Origin: Aphelenchoides besseyi
Taxonomy: Eukaryota > Nematoda > Chromadorea > Rhabditida > Aphelenchoididae
Direction of reading: 5' to 3'
Assembly (NCBI GenBank): GCA_024699855.1
Contig: JAMPIQ010000001.1
Location: forward strand, 13,392,001 to 13,456,000
DNA length: 64,000 nucleotides
Shown here: in pieces, positions 1 through 9,777 of the stretch
How positions within the stretch are numbered: position 1 is the first letter of the stretch
Layout: each line of letters starts with the position of its first letter
Made by a program: the position numbers and the translations under genes
Notes under the pieces: model-generated
The model's database searches: none
What the model was told of the DNA's origin: nothing
The model's input: the letters and a program-made list of their open reading frames with translations, nothing else

Positions 1-424
1 CATTTTCAGGTCAACTGCTTCTAATTATTACATGTATATAACTGATTTTATGCAAATTAGCTGCTGTAGAAGTTATTTTCTGCATCACAGTCCAAGTGTA
101 TTGTCAGCAGCTACTAACACGTAATACGTTTGTTCGACGGAAACTCAAGAGGATTTTTTCTGAATAACAAGCATACTAAATGCTTGAACGTTCGTTCATT
201 AATTACCAACAATCTCAATGATTCTCAACCGACTTCTTAGAACTGCTGGTCAATAGAAGTAAGAGCAACTTTGCGTGAAATCAATTGTTTATTTCAACTT
301 TCGAAATAACTCCTAGTGATCTTCTGATAACTGAATCTACAGTTCTGATGATAATTGACAAGCAAAAGTAAGAACAGCATAGCAGTCGAATCGTCAACAT
401 TGCCAGTTCTCAAATCAAGAGCTA

Positions 425-611
425 TGGTCCTGAGCAATTAAAAATGCACCGACTGATTTCGATGTTTTCTTGGTCCTACGCTCTTCGTTGTGAGTGTTTC
501 TGATGCGAAATTCGACGATGAGTCGATTGAGCACAAAAAAATCGTATGTTTATAACTTAGTTTTTGAGAAAAATCGATTTTATTGAAATTGGATGTGCAA
601 CTAAAACTGCA
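425..611. repeat. Left terminal inverted repeat of the Tc1/mariner element
   Basis: 187 bp, the reverse complement of 1747-1933. It begins TGGTCCTGAGCAATT just inside the TA duplication and ends ACTAAAACTGCA. The transposase promoter probably lies in or just after it, because the coding start is at 707. Confidence 0.93.
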
Positions 612-706
612 GCAAATGTTTGGATCCATATTTTTCACGTGTTTTTTCGTGATTTAGGTTGTATTTAAATTCATCTGGTAGGAAATTTCTTCTAGATTCT
701 TCCAAG

Positions 707-1734
707 ATGCTCACAGATGAACAACGTCAACGAATTCGCAACCTGTACGTCAAACTTGGAACTATGGACGAGGTGGTCACAAAAACCGGTCATTCTAAGC
801 ACACAGTCTATAACGTACTTCACAATGTACCTAGAAAACAGCGAAAGAATCCTCCAATTCAAAAAATGATTTCAAAACGCAATGGTCAACGAATTCTGAG
901 TTTTATCCGACGTGAACGTCAGAAGAATCATTTGGTCAATTCGACAATCATCAAAGATCACTTCCAATTAGACTGTTCTGTATAGACCATCCAACGATTT
1001 TTGAAAGATCACAACGTGAGTTACGAAATTGCCCAGAAGAAAATCATTTTGGAAGACCGACACAAACAATCTCGACTTGATTTTGCTCAGAACCACGTCA
1101 CTCAACGAACGGACTTCAAGTTGTGGCTGTTTACGGACGAAAAAAGATTTTCACTTGACGGACCCGACAACAACGGTTCATACGAAATTCCTGGAACTCC
1201 AAACCCGGTACGTAGTCGACGTCAACAAGGCGGAGGATCCGTAATGATTTGGGGAGCAGTGGCCGCTAATGGAAATATCTACTTAAAGGTACCTTCCCTT
1301 CAACTTATTAGGTCAGTTTTTGCCTTCAGGAAATCCTCGGACGATACACGTCGCAATTATACTTGGAAGACCTCAAGGCCGAATTTTTACCATGGGCGAA
1401 ACGTCAATTCAACGGTCGGAAATTCTACTGGCAGCAGGATAACGCTGCAATTCATAAGGCAAAAGTCATCAAAACCTACTTTGCATCGCTGAAAAATGTC
1501 GAACTGATTGAATGGCCTGCAAAGAGCCCGGACTTGAATGTTATGGAAAACATTTGGGCACTTTTATCACAACAAGTCTACAAAGATGGCCAATTCCGAC
1601 GAAAATCCGAACTACTTGAGAAGATCATGACGGAAGGCCGCAAAATCAAGAAGCACATCATCAAACACCTTTTCTCTTCAATGCCCACACGTTTACTCAA
1701 CGTGTATAAGTATAATGGAGAGATGATTTCCTAG
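707..1734 (+). pseudogene. Tc1/mariner transposase, one in-frame stop
   Basis: Codes for the transposase that cuts and pastes the surrounding element. An N-terminal helix-turn-helix region (about residues 1-90) is followed by the DDE catalytic domain. First Asp is in FTDEKRF, second in QQDNAAIH, and the Glu in SPDLNVMENIW; I count 35 residues between the second Asp and the Glu. The frame is open except for a TAG at 983-985 inside the HTH/linker region (CSV-stop-TIQRF). A frame change near 1289 is explained by a 41-bp intron, 1289-1329 (gtacct...ttcag), which joins YLK to EILGRY. An in-frame ATG at 659 is an alternative start. As written the protein is broken, but a single substitution separates it from an open frame, so read-through, allelic variation or a sequencing error are all possible. 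Confidence 0.88.
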
Positions 1735-1746
1735 ACTTTCTTTTGG

Positions 1747-1933
1747 TGCAGTTTTAGTTGCACATCCAATTTCAATAAAATCGATTTTTCTCAAAAACTA
1801 AGTTATAAACATACGATTTTTTTGTGCTCAATCGACTCATCGTCGAATTTCGCATCAGAAACACTCACAACGAAGAGCGTAGGACCAAGAAAACATCGAA
1901 ATCAGTCGGTGCATTTTTAATTGCTCAGGACCA
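1747..1933. repeat. Right terminal inverted repeat of the Tc1/mariner element
   Basis: 187 bp, the reverse complement of 425-611. It follows the transposase stop codon directly and contains an AATAAA (near 1774) that could serve as the transposase polyadenylation signal. Confidence 0.93.
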
Positions 1934-1935
1934 TA

Positions 1936-2729
1936 CATGACGGAATGACCAGCGATCCAATCGTTGTAACCCGTTGAAATTGGAGTCGAATACCTAAAAA
2001 TAAACAAACTGAAGCAAATTGACGCTCAGTTTGTCAACGGAGTTTTTCTCGCGCTCATTTTGTTGGACGAAGTGTTCGTTGACATGCGTAGTCACTTTTT
2101 GATCCGACAAACAGTGTTTCTGTTAAATTTCTCTTCTTCTTCCACGGATGACATTCTTTTTGATGTCATTTCAATCAAGGTCCAATGAAAACACAATGAT
2201 CTTTAGTGGCTATTTGTTTTGCGATGGGCCAACGGGATGTGTTTACTCGTGCAGCATCAGTACTTTCTACGATTTAGCCAAGGTTGCGAGTGGACTTCGA
2301 AAACTTTGGTGTTTAGTCGTTTGACCATTGGATTCCAGTTAGTTAGGTTAGAGGAATTGGCGTTGGATTGCAATCTAGTATATTTGGGCTTTTAATCTCG
2401 GTCAACTAAGATTAAAGCTCTTCATTCGATAGGCTTAATAACCATTAATGCTCCAAATCACTTCGTAAAACGTTATGTTTTAATCATTGGATCTTTTCTG
2501 ACTATCTGTCGAGTTAACACCTTCAATAATACTGTTAACTGTAGAAGCATTTCAATCGTGTTTTGAAACCACAAATCAGTTTATTGGCATTCAATGAATT
2601 GGAAGTTTATGGTGTGAACATAACGATCAAAAGAAATCGAGGTTGTAAGATTGATAAAGGATCGTAAAACTAGAAAGTATGTTTACAAATTAAAAGAACA
2701 TTGTTTACGAGGTGTTTTATTAGGACGGT
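1936..2729. other. Intergenic, no gene seen
   Basis: AT-rich sequence between the transposon and the next minus-strand gene. No open frame with splice support on either strand. Confidence 0.5.
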
Positions 2730-3122
2730 TCACATTGGTTCGTCTTTGTACCACTTCACGAGATCATCAACAAAAACAAATGTTATACAAATAAGTCCAA
2801 AAACACATCCAATAACCCCAATAAAGTGAGAAAGTTCACCAACTGTAAAACATTTCACAATTAGCATAATTGTCACACATACTCCCAGTAAAGTAACAGA
2901 ACCAGTACAGAAAGGAAACGGTCGTCCTCCACGTGTTTGAACGCGACTTCCAGATGTTTCCACTCGCTGTTCAACCGGTTGAACTATTTGGATACAAACT
3001 TGTGGTGTTTGTGTCGTTTTATCAACGTGATTAGATGTTTGACGTTTCCCCATTTCATTCGGATCTCCATCGACTTTAATCAAAAGAGCAGATTGGTTGG
3101 CCATTATCGGAAGCAAAAACAT
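2730..3122 (-). CDS. Small two-TM membrane protein, unknown
   Basis: A single-exon frame of 130 residues starting at ATG 3122; a second in-frame ATG at 3104 (MANQSALL) is an alternative. The first half is polar with a Thr/Gln-rich stretch. The second half has two hydrophobic segments, about residues 72-90 (TLLGVCVTIMLIVKCF) and 95-117 (GVIGCVFGLICITFVFV), followed by a short charged tail. Both termini are therefore predicted to lie on the same side of the membrane. I do not recognise a family. It follows another membrane-type frame on the same strand after about 72 bp, so the two may be cotranscribed or may be parts of one mis-resolved gene. Confidence 0.5.
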   Translation of the reverse strand: MFLLPIMANQSALLIKVDGDPNEMGKRQTSNHVDKTTQTPQVCIQIVQPVEQRVETSGSRVQTRGGRPFPFCTGSVTLLGVCVTIMLIVKCFTVGELSHFIGVIGCVFGLICITFVFVDDLVKWYKDEPM

Positions 3123-3194
3123 TTAAATGACCAATCAGAAAAAGTCCAAATGTTGATAGTCAGAACATCAAATACGACTTAATGTTTGTACGAA

Positions 3195-3600
3195 TTAATC
3201 AACTAAAGAGCCAACTTGACGAGAATTTTGAGAAACTTTGGGTTCTCTCAAAACCAAAAACGCTGTCCAGTTAAGCGAAATGCCGAGCAACAGAAAGCCA
3301 CACAAAAAGTCCAAAGAAATTCGTTTGAGTTTACGATTTGACCGATGTGTGGCCGGCACGGTAGCAGTCGTAGTTTTAACCGGTCGAGTTCGCGGTGCTT
3401 TGGAGGTTTGAATCGTTGTTAGACCTGGTGGATTATCCGGACATCCATAGCCTGCATTCCAAAATTGCTGTTCCCAGTTCTGCGGATAATTCTCGTTGTC
3501 TATGTCCCAAACGAATTTGAGTCCAAAGTCAGCAATCCATTGAATTCCAACCAAAACACAGCTCTCGAATGATCCCGGTAACGCAAATGAACTTCAATTT
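3195..3600 (-). CDS. C-terminal exon of a one-TM protein, start unresolved
   Basis: An open frame ending in a stop at 3195 and containing no ATG, so it must be a downstream exon; the acceptor lies somewhere near 3580-3600. It encodes an acidic/aromatic region (FVWDIDNENYPQNWEQQF) with a Cys-Pro-Asp-Asn motif, then a Thr/Pro/Arg-rich linker, then one hydrophobic segment (DFLCGFLLLGISLNWTAFLV). This looks like a type I membrane protein with a short tail. No family recognised. Possible upstream exons on the minus strand between 3600 and 3960 could not be joined convincingly. Confidence 0.35.
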
Positions 3601-3976
3601 GTAGTCCCACATTGACGAAAAAATTTACACAAACATTTGATGGTCTTCAGTCATGTAATTCGACCACCATATTGTTGCCCAAAGAACATAAAACAATTCG
3701 AAATGAAACGACTGTCAAATACAAACACATCAACTTGGCAGCAGGTGATGAGTCACGAGGGTGTAACGTCATTTTGTCGTTTCTCATCTCATACGGTAAT
3801 GAACTTCTCTGTTTCAACAAACTCGTCGTCTGACACTTTGTCAGCGACTTCTACAATCGATACGAAAAGCACTCGGTCGATCAAACTCTCGTTGTTTGTT
3901 GCTTTTCGCTTAACAGTCTTTGGATTGTTCGACTATCAATTCAATTGTTCTTTAACACACTTCTGAAGAATTGCAA

Positions 3977-4318
3977 ATGTCTCGTGCAGTTGGAAACTAT
4001 ACCGGACGTATCGTAAGTTGTCGCGTTGATTTTTCAACCAATTTCTCTTCAGGTCGCTGGTTACTATTCGGCAACATCGACACTAAACGCTCCGAGAATC
4101 TCGGGACCGGCGAATTTGTTGCAGGTGCACGATGCATCGAAGAATCTGAAGTCCGTCGACAGTTTCCGCCGTTTCGCTCTCGAATCCGCAGCTCCCGAGT
4201 CAAATTACAAACAGAAAAAAGTTGGCAGTAAGTTTCCTGTTTTTCTCATTCCTTTTGTTTGTTTGTTCTTGTAGACACTGTCCTTCAATCGTCGCAGAAA
4301 TTCAAATGGTGGATCTGA
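3977..4318 (+). CDS. Small basic protein of about 84 aa, unknown
   Basis: Three exons, 3977-4012, 4053-4227 and 4275-4318. The introns are canonical (gtaagt...cttcag and gtaagt...ttgtag) and the phases agree. The protein begins MSRAVGNYTGRIVAGYYSAT and ends QKFKWWI. It is Ser/Ala-rich in the middle, with no signal peptide or membrane segment. The size and the aromatic C terminus would suit a small mitochondrial or ribosome-associated protein, but this is only a guess. It runs tail-to-tail with the next gene, 73 bp away. Confidence 0.55.
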
Positions 4319-4391
4319 ATTGTAAGGTCGCAATTGTTCAATTTTGTTCGATAAACATTTGATTAGGGAGCTAAGATGAAGTTTATTTGTT

Positions 4392-5219
4392 TTAAACAGC
4401 AAAATCGAAACTCGTCGAATCGTCGGCCTGCGAACTGACATCTGATTCCAATTCGAAACGTTCGCGGATTCTATTCAATTGATCGTGCAATGTATTGCTC
4501 ATGAGCAGTGGGTTGGAAAGTTGCTCTTTGACTTGTGCCTTTGGCCGTTGAATAGTGGATCGACGCAGATTAGCGAAACTAAACGATCGAATGTCCTGGA
4601 AACTGGCAACTTTACAGAACCTCATTTTCGACTTACTTGTAGAAGTTGATCATTTGGAGTTGTTGGAATCTTTGTGTCGCAGTTGGCAGGCGATCGAGTG
4701 GCTTGTTTTAACTCAGAAATGGAAGAACGCGGAGTTGGCGTCGAGATCCGAGTTGAACACGAGGTTGAGAGAAAATCCGTCGAGTTGCTGCGAGACGACG
4801 AGAATTCCGACGACCACGTTGATTCCAAAGGAAAATTGGTTTTTGCGTTCTCAATCAAACTTGACACCGATGACCAGCTGCTCATTGACGATGCCGATGA
4901 ACATGGAGAAGTTTGGATTTCAACATTTTGTTTGTGATTAATGAGTGACGAGACTGACGCGTTGGTGGAGGAAATCAAACGAACCGGCTGATCTATTTGC
5001 ATGTTGATGGTTGGAATTGGCAAGTTGAGGCTGCCGGGCGACGTTCGTTTTTGGACCAGGTGCTCAACTCGACTTTCAATTTGAAACTTCTGACCATTAC
5101 GGTAGATTTGAAGAAACTAGAAATCGGTTTGATTAGACAATAAGAAGAAAACCAACTTCGTCGGTAAACAGCTCGTAGTGATTGATGAACATCGTGGCTG
5201 AACAGTTTTGGTATTGCAT
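4392..5219 (-). CDS. Ser/Thr-rich protein of about 248 aa, unknown
   Basis: Three exons: 5219-5157, 5116-4637 and 4595-4392. Introns gttggt...ttctag and gtaagt...ttccag keep phase 0 throughout. The N-terminal 60 residues look folded (NHYELFTDE, then FLQIYRNGQKFQIESRVEHL). A long low-complexity region rich in Ser, Thr and Pro follows. The C terminus has a short helical, charged segment (LHDQLNRIRERFELE). No signal peptide or membrane segment, so probably cytoplasmic or nuclear. An acceptor-like TTTCAG just before the ATG leaves open additional upstream exons or SL trans-splicing. Not recognised. Confidence 0.55.
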
Positions 5220-5671
5220 CTTTGTATCAACTGAAACGAATCACTTGAATGCGATTGAAGAATCGAAACTCAAGAAACAAAACAACTCGAGCCAATCAAG
5301 TCGATTTTTTCATGTTCCCATTTCTGATGAATAAGACGAGGGAAATCATAAAACGCGTCTCTACGGTTTATTGTTCGCGGAATCTTTTGCTTTCTTTCGG
5401 AGTCTCTATTGTGCTTCTTTCACACCATTTGGTCTCCGAATCGCTGCACAACCAATAAAACCCACCTGTTATCATCCGAACGGAAACTTCTGTCTAATTA
5501 GAAACAATGAATTTATGGACTTGAAATGTTAAATTTAAAAGAAACAAAACTTAATGGCCAGTTTTTGCAAAAACGATAAGAAATTGCGTTTCAAACGTCG
5601 AAGAATGTGGTCAGCGGTCAGAAAAAGGGTGATAACAGGAAACAGGACAAACAAATGAGCTGGATGGTATG

Positions 5672-6333
5672 TTACTCGTCTTCATCGCTTGTTATGGCTT
5701 TCAAGTCGTTAAACAGCTTTTCGATCTTTTCGTCCAACGGCTTACGAGTCCCAACTTGGACGCTAATCACCGCATCGTCCAGTTCGTCTTCTTGCACGAA
5801 GAAAACGTAGAATCGAGCCTTCTCGCCTTTCGGGCTCTCAAAACTGACAGCAATGTAACGTTTGCCCATCGCTACTCCCTTCTTGTTCGGAAACTTGCGA
5901 GACCATGCTAATGCATCGATCTTTCTGATAACTTTGTGGGGCTAAATACAGTGTTTGAATAAATTGAAACAACAACAAACCTTTTCGTTGACCCAAATTC
6001 CAACAGTAAACGTCAAGTTTTTGTTGTCCATTTTCTCATTCTCTTCGATGTTCTTCAATGCCAACTTAACGTGTGTGGGCAGCAGATTCATTTCGTGTTT
6101 TACCATTTCGATCGACTGAAACACACTAATCATCCAATGAACCGTAAACAAATCACCTTTTCTCCCGACAACGGTTTGATCAAGTAGCCACCATTATGTT
6201 GAAGCAGTTCAACGAGCTCGTCTTCAATTTCTTCACATCGAACTGTGACAACGAGAAGAAGCAGAAAGACTGAAAATGAACACATAATCACAATCATTAA
6301 CTCATCCCTTAAGCCCAACTTACCGAAATACAT
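5672..6333 (-). CDS. Secreted acidic protein of about 175 aa, unknown
   Basis: Four exons: a 10-nt first exon 6333-6324 (ATG TAT TTC G), then 6269-6157, 6115-5981 and 5941-5672. All introns have GT-AG ends and the total is 528 nt, an intact frame. Splicing the tiny first exon creates a clean signal peptide (MYFVFLLLLVVTVRCEE), which supports the model. The mature protein is charged, without cysteines, and ends in an acidic tail (TSDEDE). The last 90 residues alternate hydrophobic and charged residues like a beta-rich domain (KRYIAVSFESPKGEKARFY). No family recognised. Confidence 0.7.
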
Positions 6334-6505
6334 CTCGCCCGAAAAGTTTCGTAGAATCAAGTCGTGGGTTTCCGAATGTGACTCTCGAGTTTCACCTTAA
6401 ACTTCATTGCTCCCCCGTAAATTAACCGGTTGCTCGATTGTCAACATTTGAGCGGCGTGTGATTTATTGAACTGTCAAGGTGTGTAAATAAACAGGTCGG
6501 TGATT

Positions 6506-7722
6506 TTATTTCTTAACTACACTTAAAACAAATAAATTAACCACAAAAACAATCGGACTGAATTGCGTTGAAGAGCTCATCGATCGAACAACACGAGAGT
6601 TACGTGCCCGGTTGATGGCCGTCGAATCACTTGTCTCAAAACAACTTCGAATTCGAAGTCCATGCGACGAGAAATACGCACAACCACTGGGTTCAAATTC
6701 TTCGTTTAATCGGGTACCGTTGGCAAACGAAATGCATCCGTTGACCGTGAACTCCGACGGCTCAGCGGCGATATTCGACTTCAGATCGTTGGAGAAGCAG
6801 AATTCACCGGGACAATCACGCGATCGCGTTGAAGTCATCTGTGGAAATAGACTTGAAATCGACGACAAGAACTCACTTTTTGTCCGTAGAAGGTTCCACG
6901 AATCTTTTCGGCGCATTTCATTTCTTTTGGAACGTGAATCAACGGTCGATCTCGGTTGCAATAAGGCGTCTGACACATACAGAGTTCTATTTGAAGCAAG
7001 TCATCACCTACAAGTTTGTCTGTTTATCTCCATTCGTCTATTAATGTTTTTGCCATCCACAAGTTACTCTCGTGTTTCAAAAGCCGGTGATCATACCTGT
7101 TCGAGCAACGTTCGTGTGCAAACTTCCGGTGAGTGGTGGAATCGAACAAAAAGATCCGCTGACTCGACGATCCAAAATCGGAATTGACAGATTCGAACAC
7201 CCGCGTTCCGTTTGCATTGTTAAATGATTCACGACATAAGTACACGACCTTCCGGTACACGTGGGATGTTCACAATGTCGACCTTCGCAGTTGCACTCAA
7301 CGTAATCGATTTCTTCTCTTGGCAATTTTGTTGCTAATCTTCCGTTACAAAGCGGAGTTTGACAGACGCACGAATAGACTGTCTAATATTAGAATAATTC
7401 AACAGTCGTTAATCGACGGTTACCCTTCCGAGTTCATCGGTGGTTGTCTCGCAATGATCACGAAAAGCCGAGGTTGTCATATTCCCGCTCAGACACCCAT
7501 AAACAGCTCGCGATTTCGACCACGTAACTTCGTTCCATTTCGGTGCGTAGAAGGACTGAAGCTCAGATTGAAAGACCTTAATTGTTTCCGACTCACCGAT
7601 ACACAGATATCGCCTTCACAAGCCTTGGTCATACATTTAAGTCCCGTACAACCCACACATTTGACCGCGTGGACGAAAATCACGTAGTTGCAAACAAGAA
7701 GGAAAAGCGCAACGATCAACAT
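6506..7722 (-). CDS. Secreted ET-module protein with about three modules
   Basis: Five exons: 7722-7597, 7555-7424, 7382-7097, 7007-6877 and 6838-6506; phases agree and the product is about 335 aa. A signal peptide (MLIVALFLLVCNYVIFVHA) is followed by Cys-rich modules of the nematode ET type. Module 1 has CVGCTGLKC, CEGDICVS, YGCLSG and closes with CVCQTPLCN. Module 2 has CNCEGRHCEHPTC and closes with CMCQTPYCN. Module 3 is partial (DCPGEFC, NGCISF, SGCAYF). The spaced C-x-C-x4-CN endings are the module hallmark. A hydrophobic C terminus (IVFVVNLFVLSVV) could be a GPI signal or a membrane anchor. Function of the family is poorly known; it is extracellular. Confidence 0.82.
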
Positions 7723-8230
7723 CGAAATTTACCTTCAGATCGACAGTCGATCACGAAACCCTGTAATAAAATCTTCACGAAACTACGTGATATCCGCTAT
7801 AAACGTTAGACGTTGAAAACGACTCGTCTTATGTTCCGTTGGACGTTTTCGCAGATTTTTAGGACCACTTAATCTCGGCGAAGAACATGGAAATTGAATT
7901 TGAAGATGCCGAAAGAGAGTGAAATCGTTAAACGAAAAGACGAATGACATAACCCGGTGGGTATTAAAGTCAAAGGACGAGATTCGCGGAAGCGGCAAAT
8001 TCTGATTTGGTTTCCAGAGATTTTGGAGCCTCGAACTTGAAAGAATTTGTGCCAAAAAACGGAACACCCAACGGGTCTTCGAACCCATGCGATCAAAATG
8101 AAAAATCGAGAACCGGAAATCTGCGAAACAGCTGCGAATGTTGCGGTCTCTTTCTTCTTCTGCATCTTCCAACTTTGCAGCTTTGTGTTCTCGGGATCAA
8201 TAATCTCTCAAAGTTTAACTCGTTTATTGA
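7723..8230. other. Intergenic between two minus-strand secreted-protein genes
   Basis: Holds the promoter side of the ET-module gene and the 3' end of the ShKT gene. Frames present on both strands lack starts or splice support, so I see no gene. Confidence 0.5.
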
Positions 8231-9389
8231 CTAAACACGTTTATTTCGAGTGTTGTCCATCTGGTTAATCAAATCGTCTAAACTGAGCATGTTCCCGGGC
8301 TGACCGCTTGTCGCACTGATAATCGACCGACCGTTGGGATTCGCCGGTTTCCGGAACGGAGCGCTGAAGGGCGATGAGCCAAAAGGCGAACCGAAGATGT
8401 TTCCTAAAATAACAAGTTTGTGATTGAAGAACAAATCGTACTGTTAAGTGTGTTAGGAGGGTTAGTTTTGAGGTTAGTGATCGGTTAGTTTCATTTCAAC
8501 CTTCGTCGAAAATATTCATGGGTCGTGGCAATAGTGGCGGGTTCATTAGATCGCCCATGAATGGCGATCCGTCAGGACCCAAAAGAAACGGTTGTTGATT
8601 CATAAGATTCGAATTGAACGGTGAATCAAAAATTGAGGGTCTTTGGAATGGTAACACAGAACCTACAGATCCCAAGTTTCAACGATATTTCAAAGTTTCT
8701 ATATAATCGCCTACTTGAATACAATCCACTATTGTATCCCGAGCCGTACGAACCGCCGGCTCCAGTTGTCCCCAAACTCAACGTGTCCATGATTCCTGAG
8801 CCACCCATTCCAAATCCGTCAAGACATTGAGGAACGGCACAAGATTGCGGACACAATGAACGAATTTGCGGATTTGAACTCTAAGACTCAAATAAGCTTT
8901 TATTTGTTTGTCATAAAACTTACACATTGACCAGTTTGTGCCATACTAATACACTCGAATGAACGATCACGACACTGGTCCGGGCGTAAAGGTGCGGCAT
9001 AAGGCGGAAGACTAAACGAGATTCTATCTTTTGTTCAGTGCTTCTTACCCGTAACTTCCGCTATTCAAAGATTGATCGTAGATGTTTCCTCCCGTGTTGT
9101 AAGCATATGGACTAAGAAGCCCACTGAAACCGTAAGGTCGTGCTATTGCTCCGTAGTTTTGACCGTAAGGTGACATTGCTCCTTTAACCAATCAGTAAGT
9201 TTACTTGTTACTTTCTCACCATAATAACCACAATAATTGTAACATCGATTCTGTGGATAATAAGAATTCAACCCACTTCCATAGCTGCCATAGTATTGAG
9301 CATTTCCCATGCTTAATACAAAGAACACTGAAACAAAAGTCAAAGTAAATCGACTCCAACTCACGTAACAGTATCACTTGTATGTCCAT
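8231..9389 (-). CDS. Secreted Gly/Tyr/Pro-rich protein with one ShKT domain
   Basis: Seven exons: 9389-9365, 9327-9220, 9181-9049, 9011-8924, 8880-8715, 8662-8501 and 8403-8231, with consistent GT-AG introns. A signal peptide (MDIQVILLLFFVLSMGNAQ) leads into a Tyr/Gly/Ser-rich low-complexity region. Next comes a six-cysteine ShKT domain split over two exons: CRDRSFECISMAQTGQC, then LCPQSCAVPQC. A long Gly/Pro/Phe-rich tail ends in NKRV. ShKT domains in nematodes occur in secreted peptidases and structural proteins; here there is no catalytic domain, so a matrix, cuticle or secretion-type role is an inference. Exon lengths as short as 25 nt make this gene easy to mispredict. Confidence 0.8.
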
Positions 9390-9777
9390 TTCGAAAAGAG
9401 TTGGACTGAACGTCAATGTTCATCTTTTATACGCATCGTAAGAGATTACAGAGCAAACTCGTTGGTTTGAACGATCACTTTCCCACCAGTCGTTTCGGAT
9501 TTCCAGTGATTCAATGGTCCAGTTTTTACGTTCATCGCCGATTATCCCCACCGACTACTATTTTTTTTGTCAGAATCGAGTTCGTGATGTCATTCGTTTA
9601 TGCAACGACTGGCTATTTACATACAACTTTCATTGGAGACCAATTGAAATCAATTGCCAAAATATTATGCACATTGAAAGTATTGCAAAAGATCAATGGA
9701 TTTGTTATTTGATTTTGGACGTAAAGCGGGAGAGTAATTAGTAAAAGAACCGTAGAATTACGAAACGGAAAATGAAA
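9390..9777. other. Intergenic, no gene seen
   Basis: Short AT-rich stretch between the ShKT gene and the 3' end of ric-3. Overlapping plus-strand frames have no splice support or recognisable product. Confidence 0.5.

Larger units (their letters stand above)
425..1933 (+). mobile_element. Tc1/mariner-superfamily DNA transposon
   Basis: A 1509-bp element bounded by inverted repeats at 425-611 and 1747-1933. The ends read TGGTCC...GGACCA and are flanked by TA on both sides (423-424 and 1934-1935), the target duplication of this superfamily. The two 187-bp arms look identical wherever I compared them, which implies a recent insertion. The single gene inside codes for a DDE transposase interrupted by one stop codon. 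TIRs this long are well above the roughly 30-50 bp of classical Tc1. No other copy is in this window. Confidence 0.95.

Noticed and set aside
438..638. Minus-strand 66-residue frame in the left TIR
   Set aside because: It is simply the TIR read backwards; the same peptide would be encoded by the right TIR.
4555..5023. Plus-strand frames over the Ser/Thr-rich gene
   Set aside because: Mirror frames of the minus-strand exons, without splice sites.
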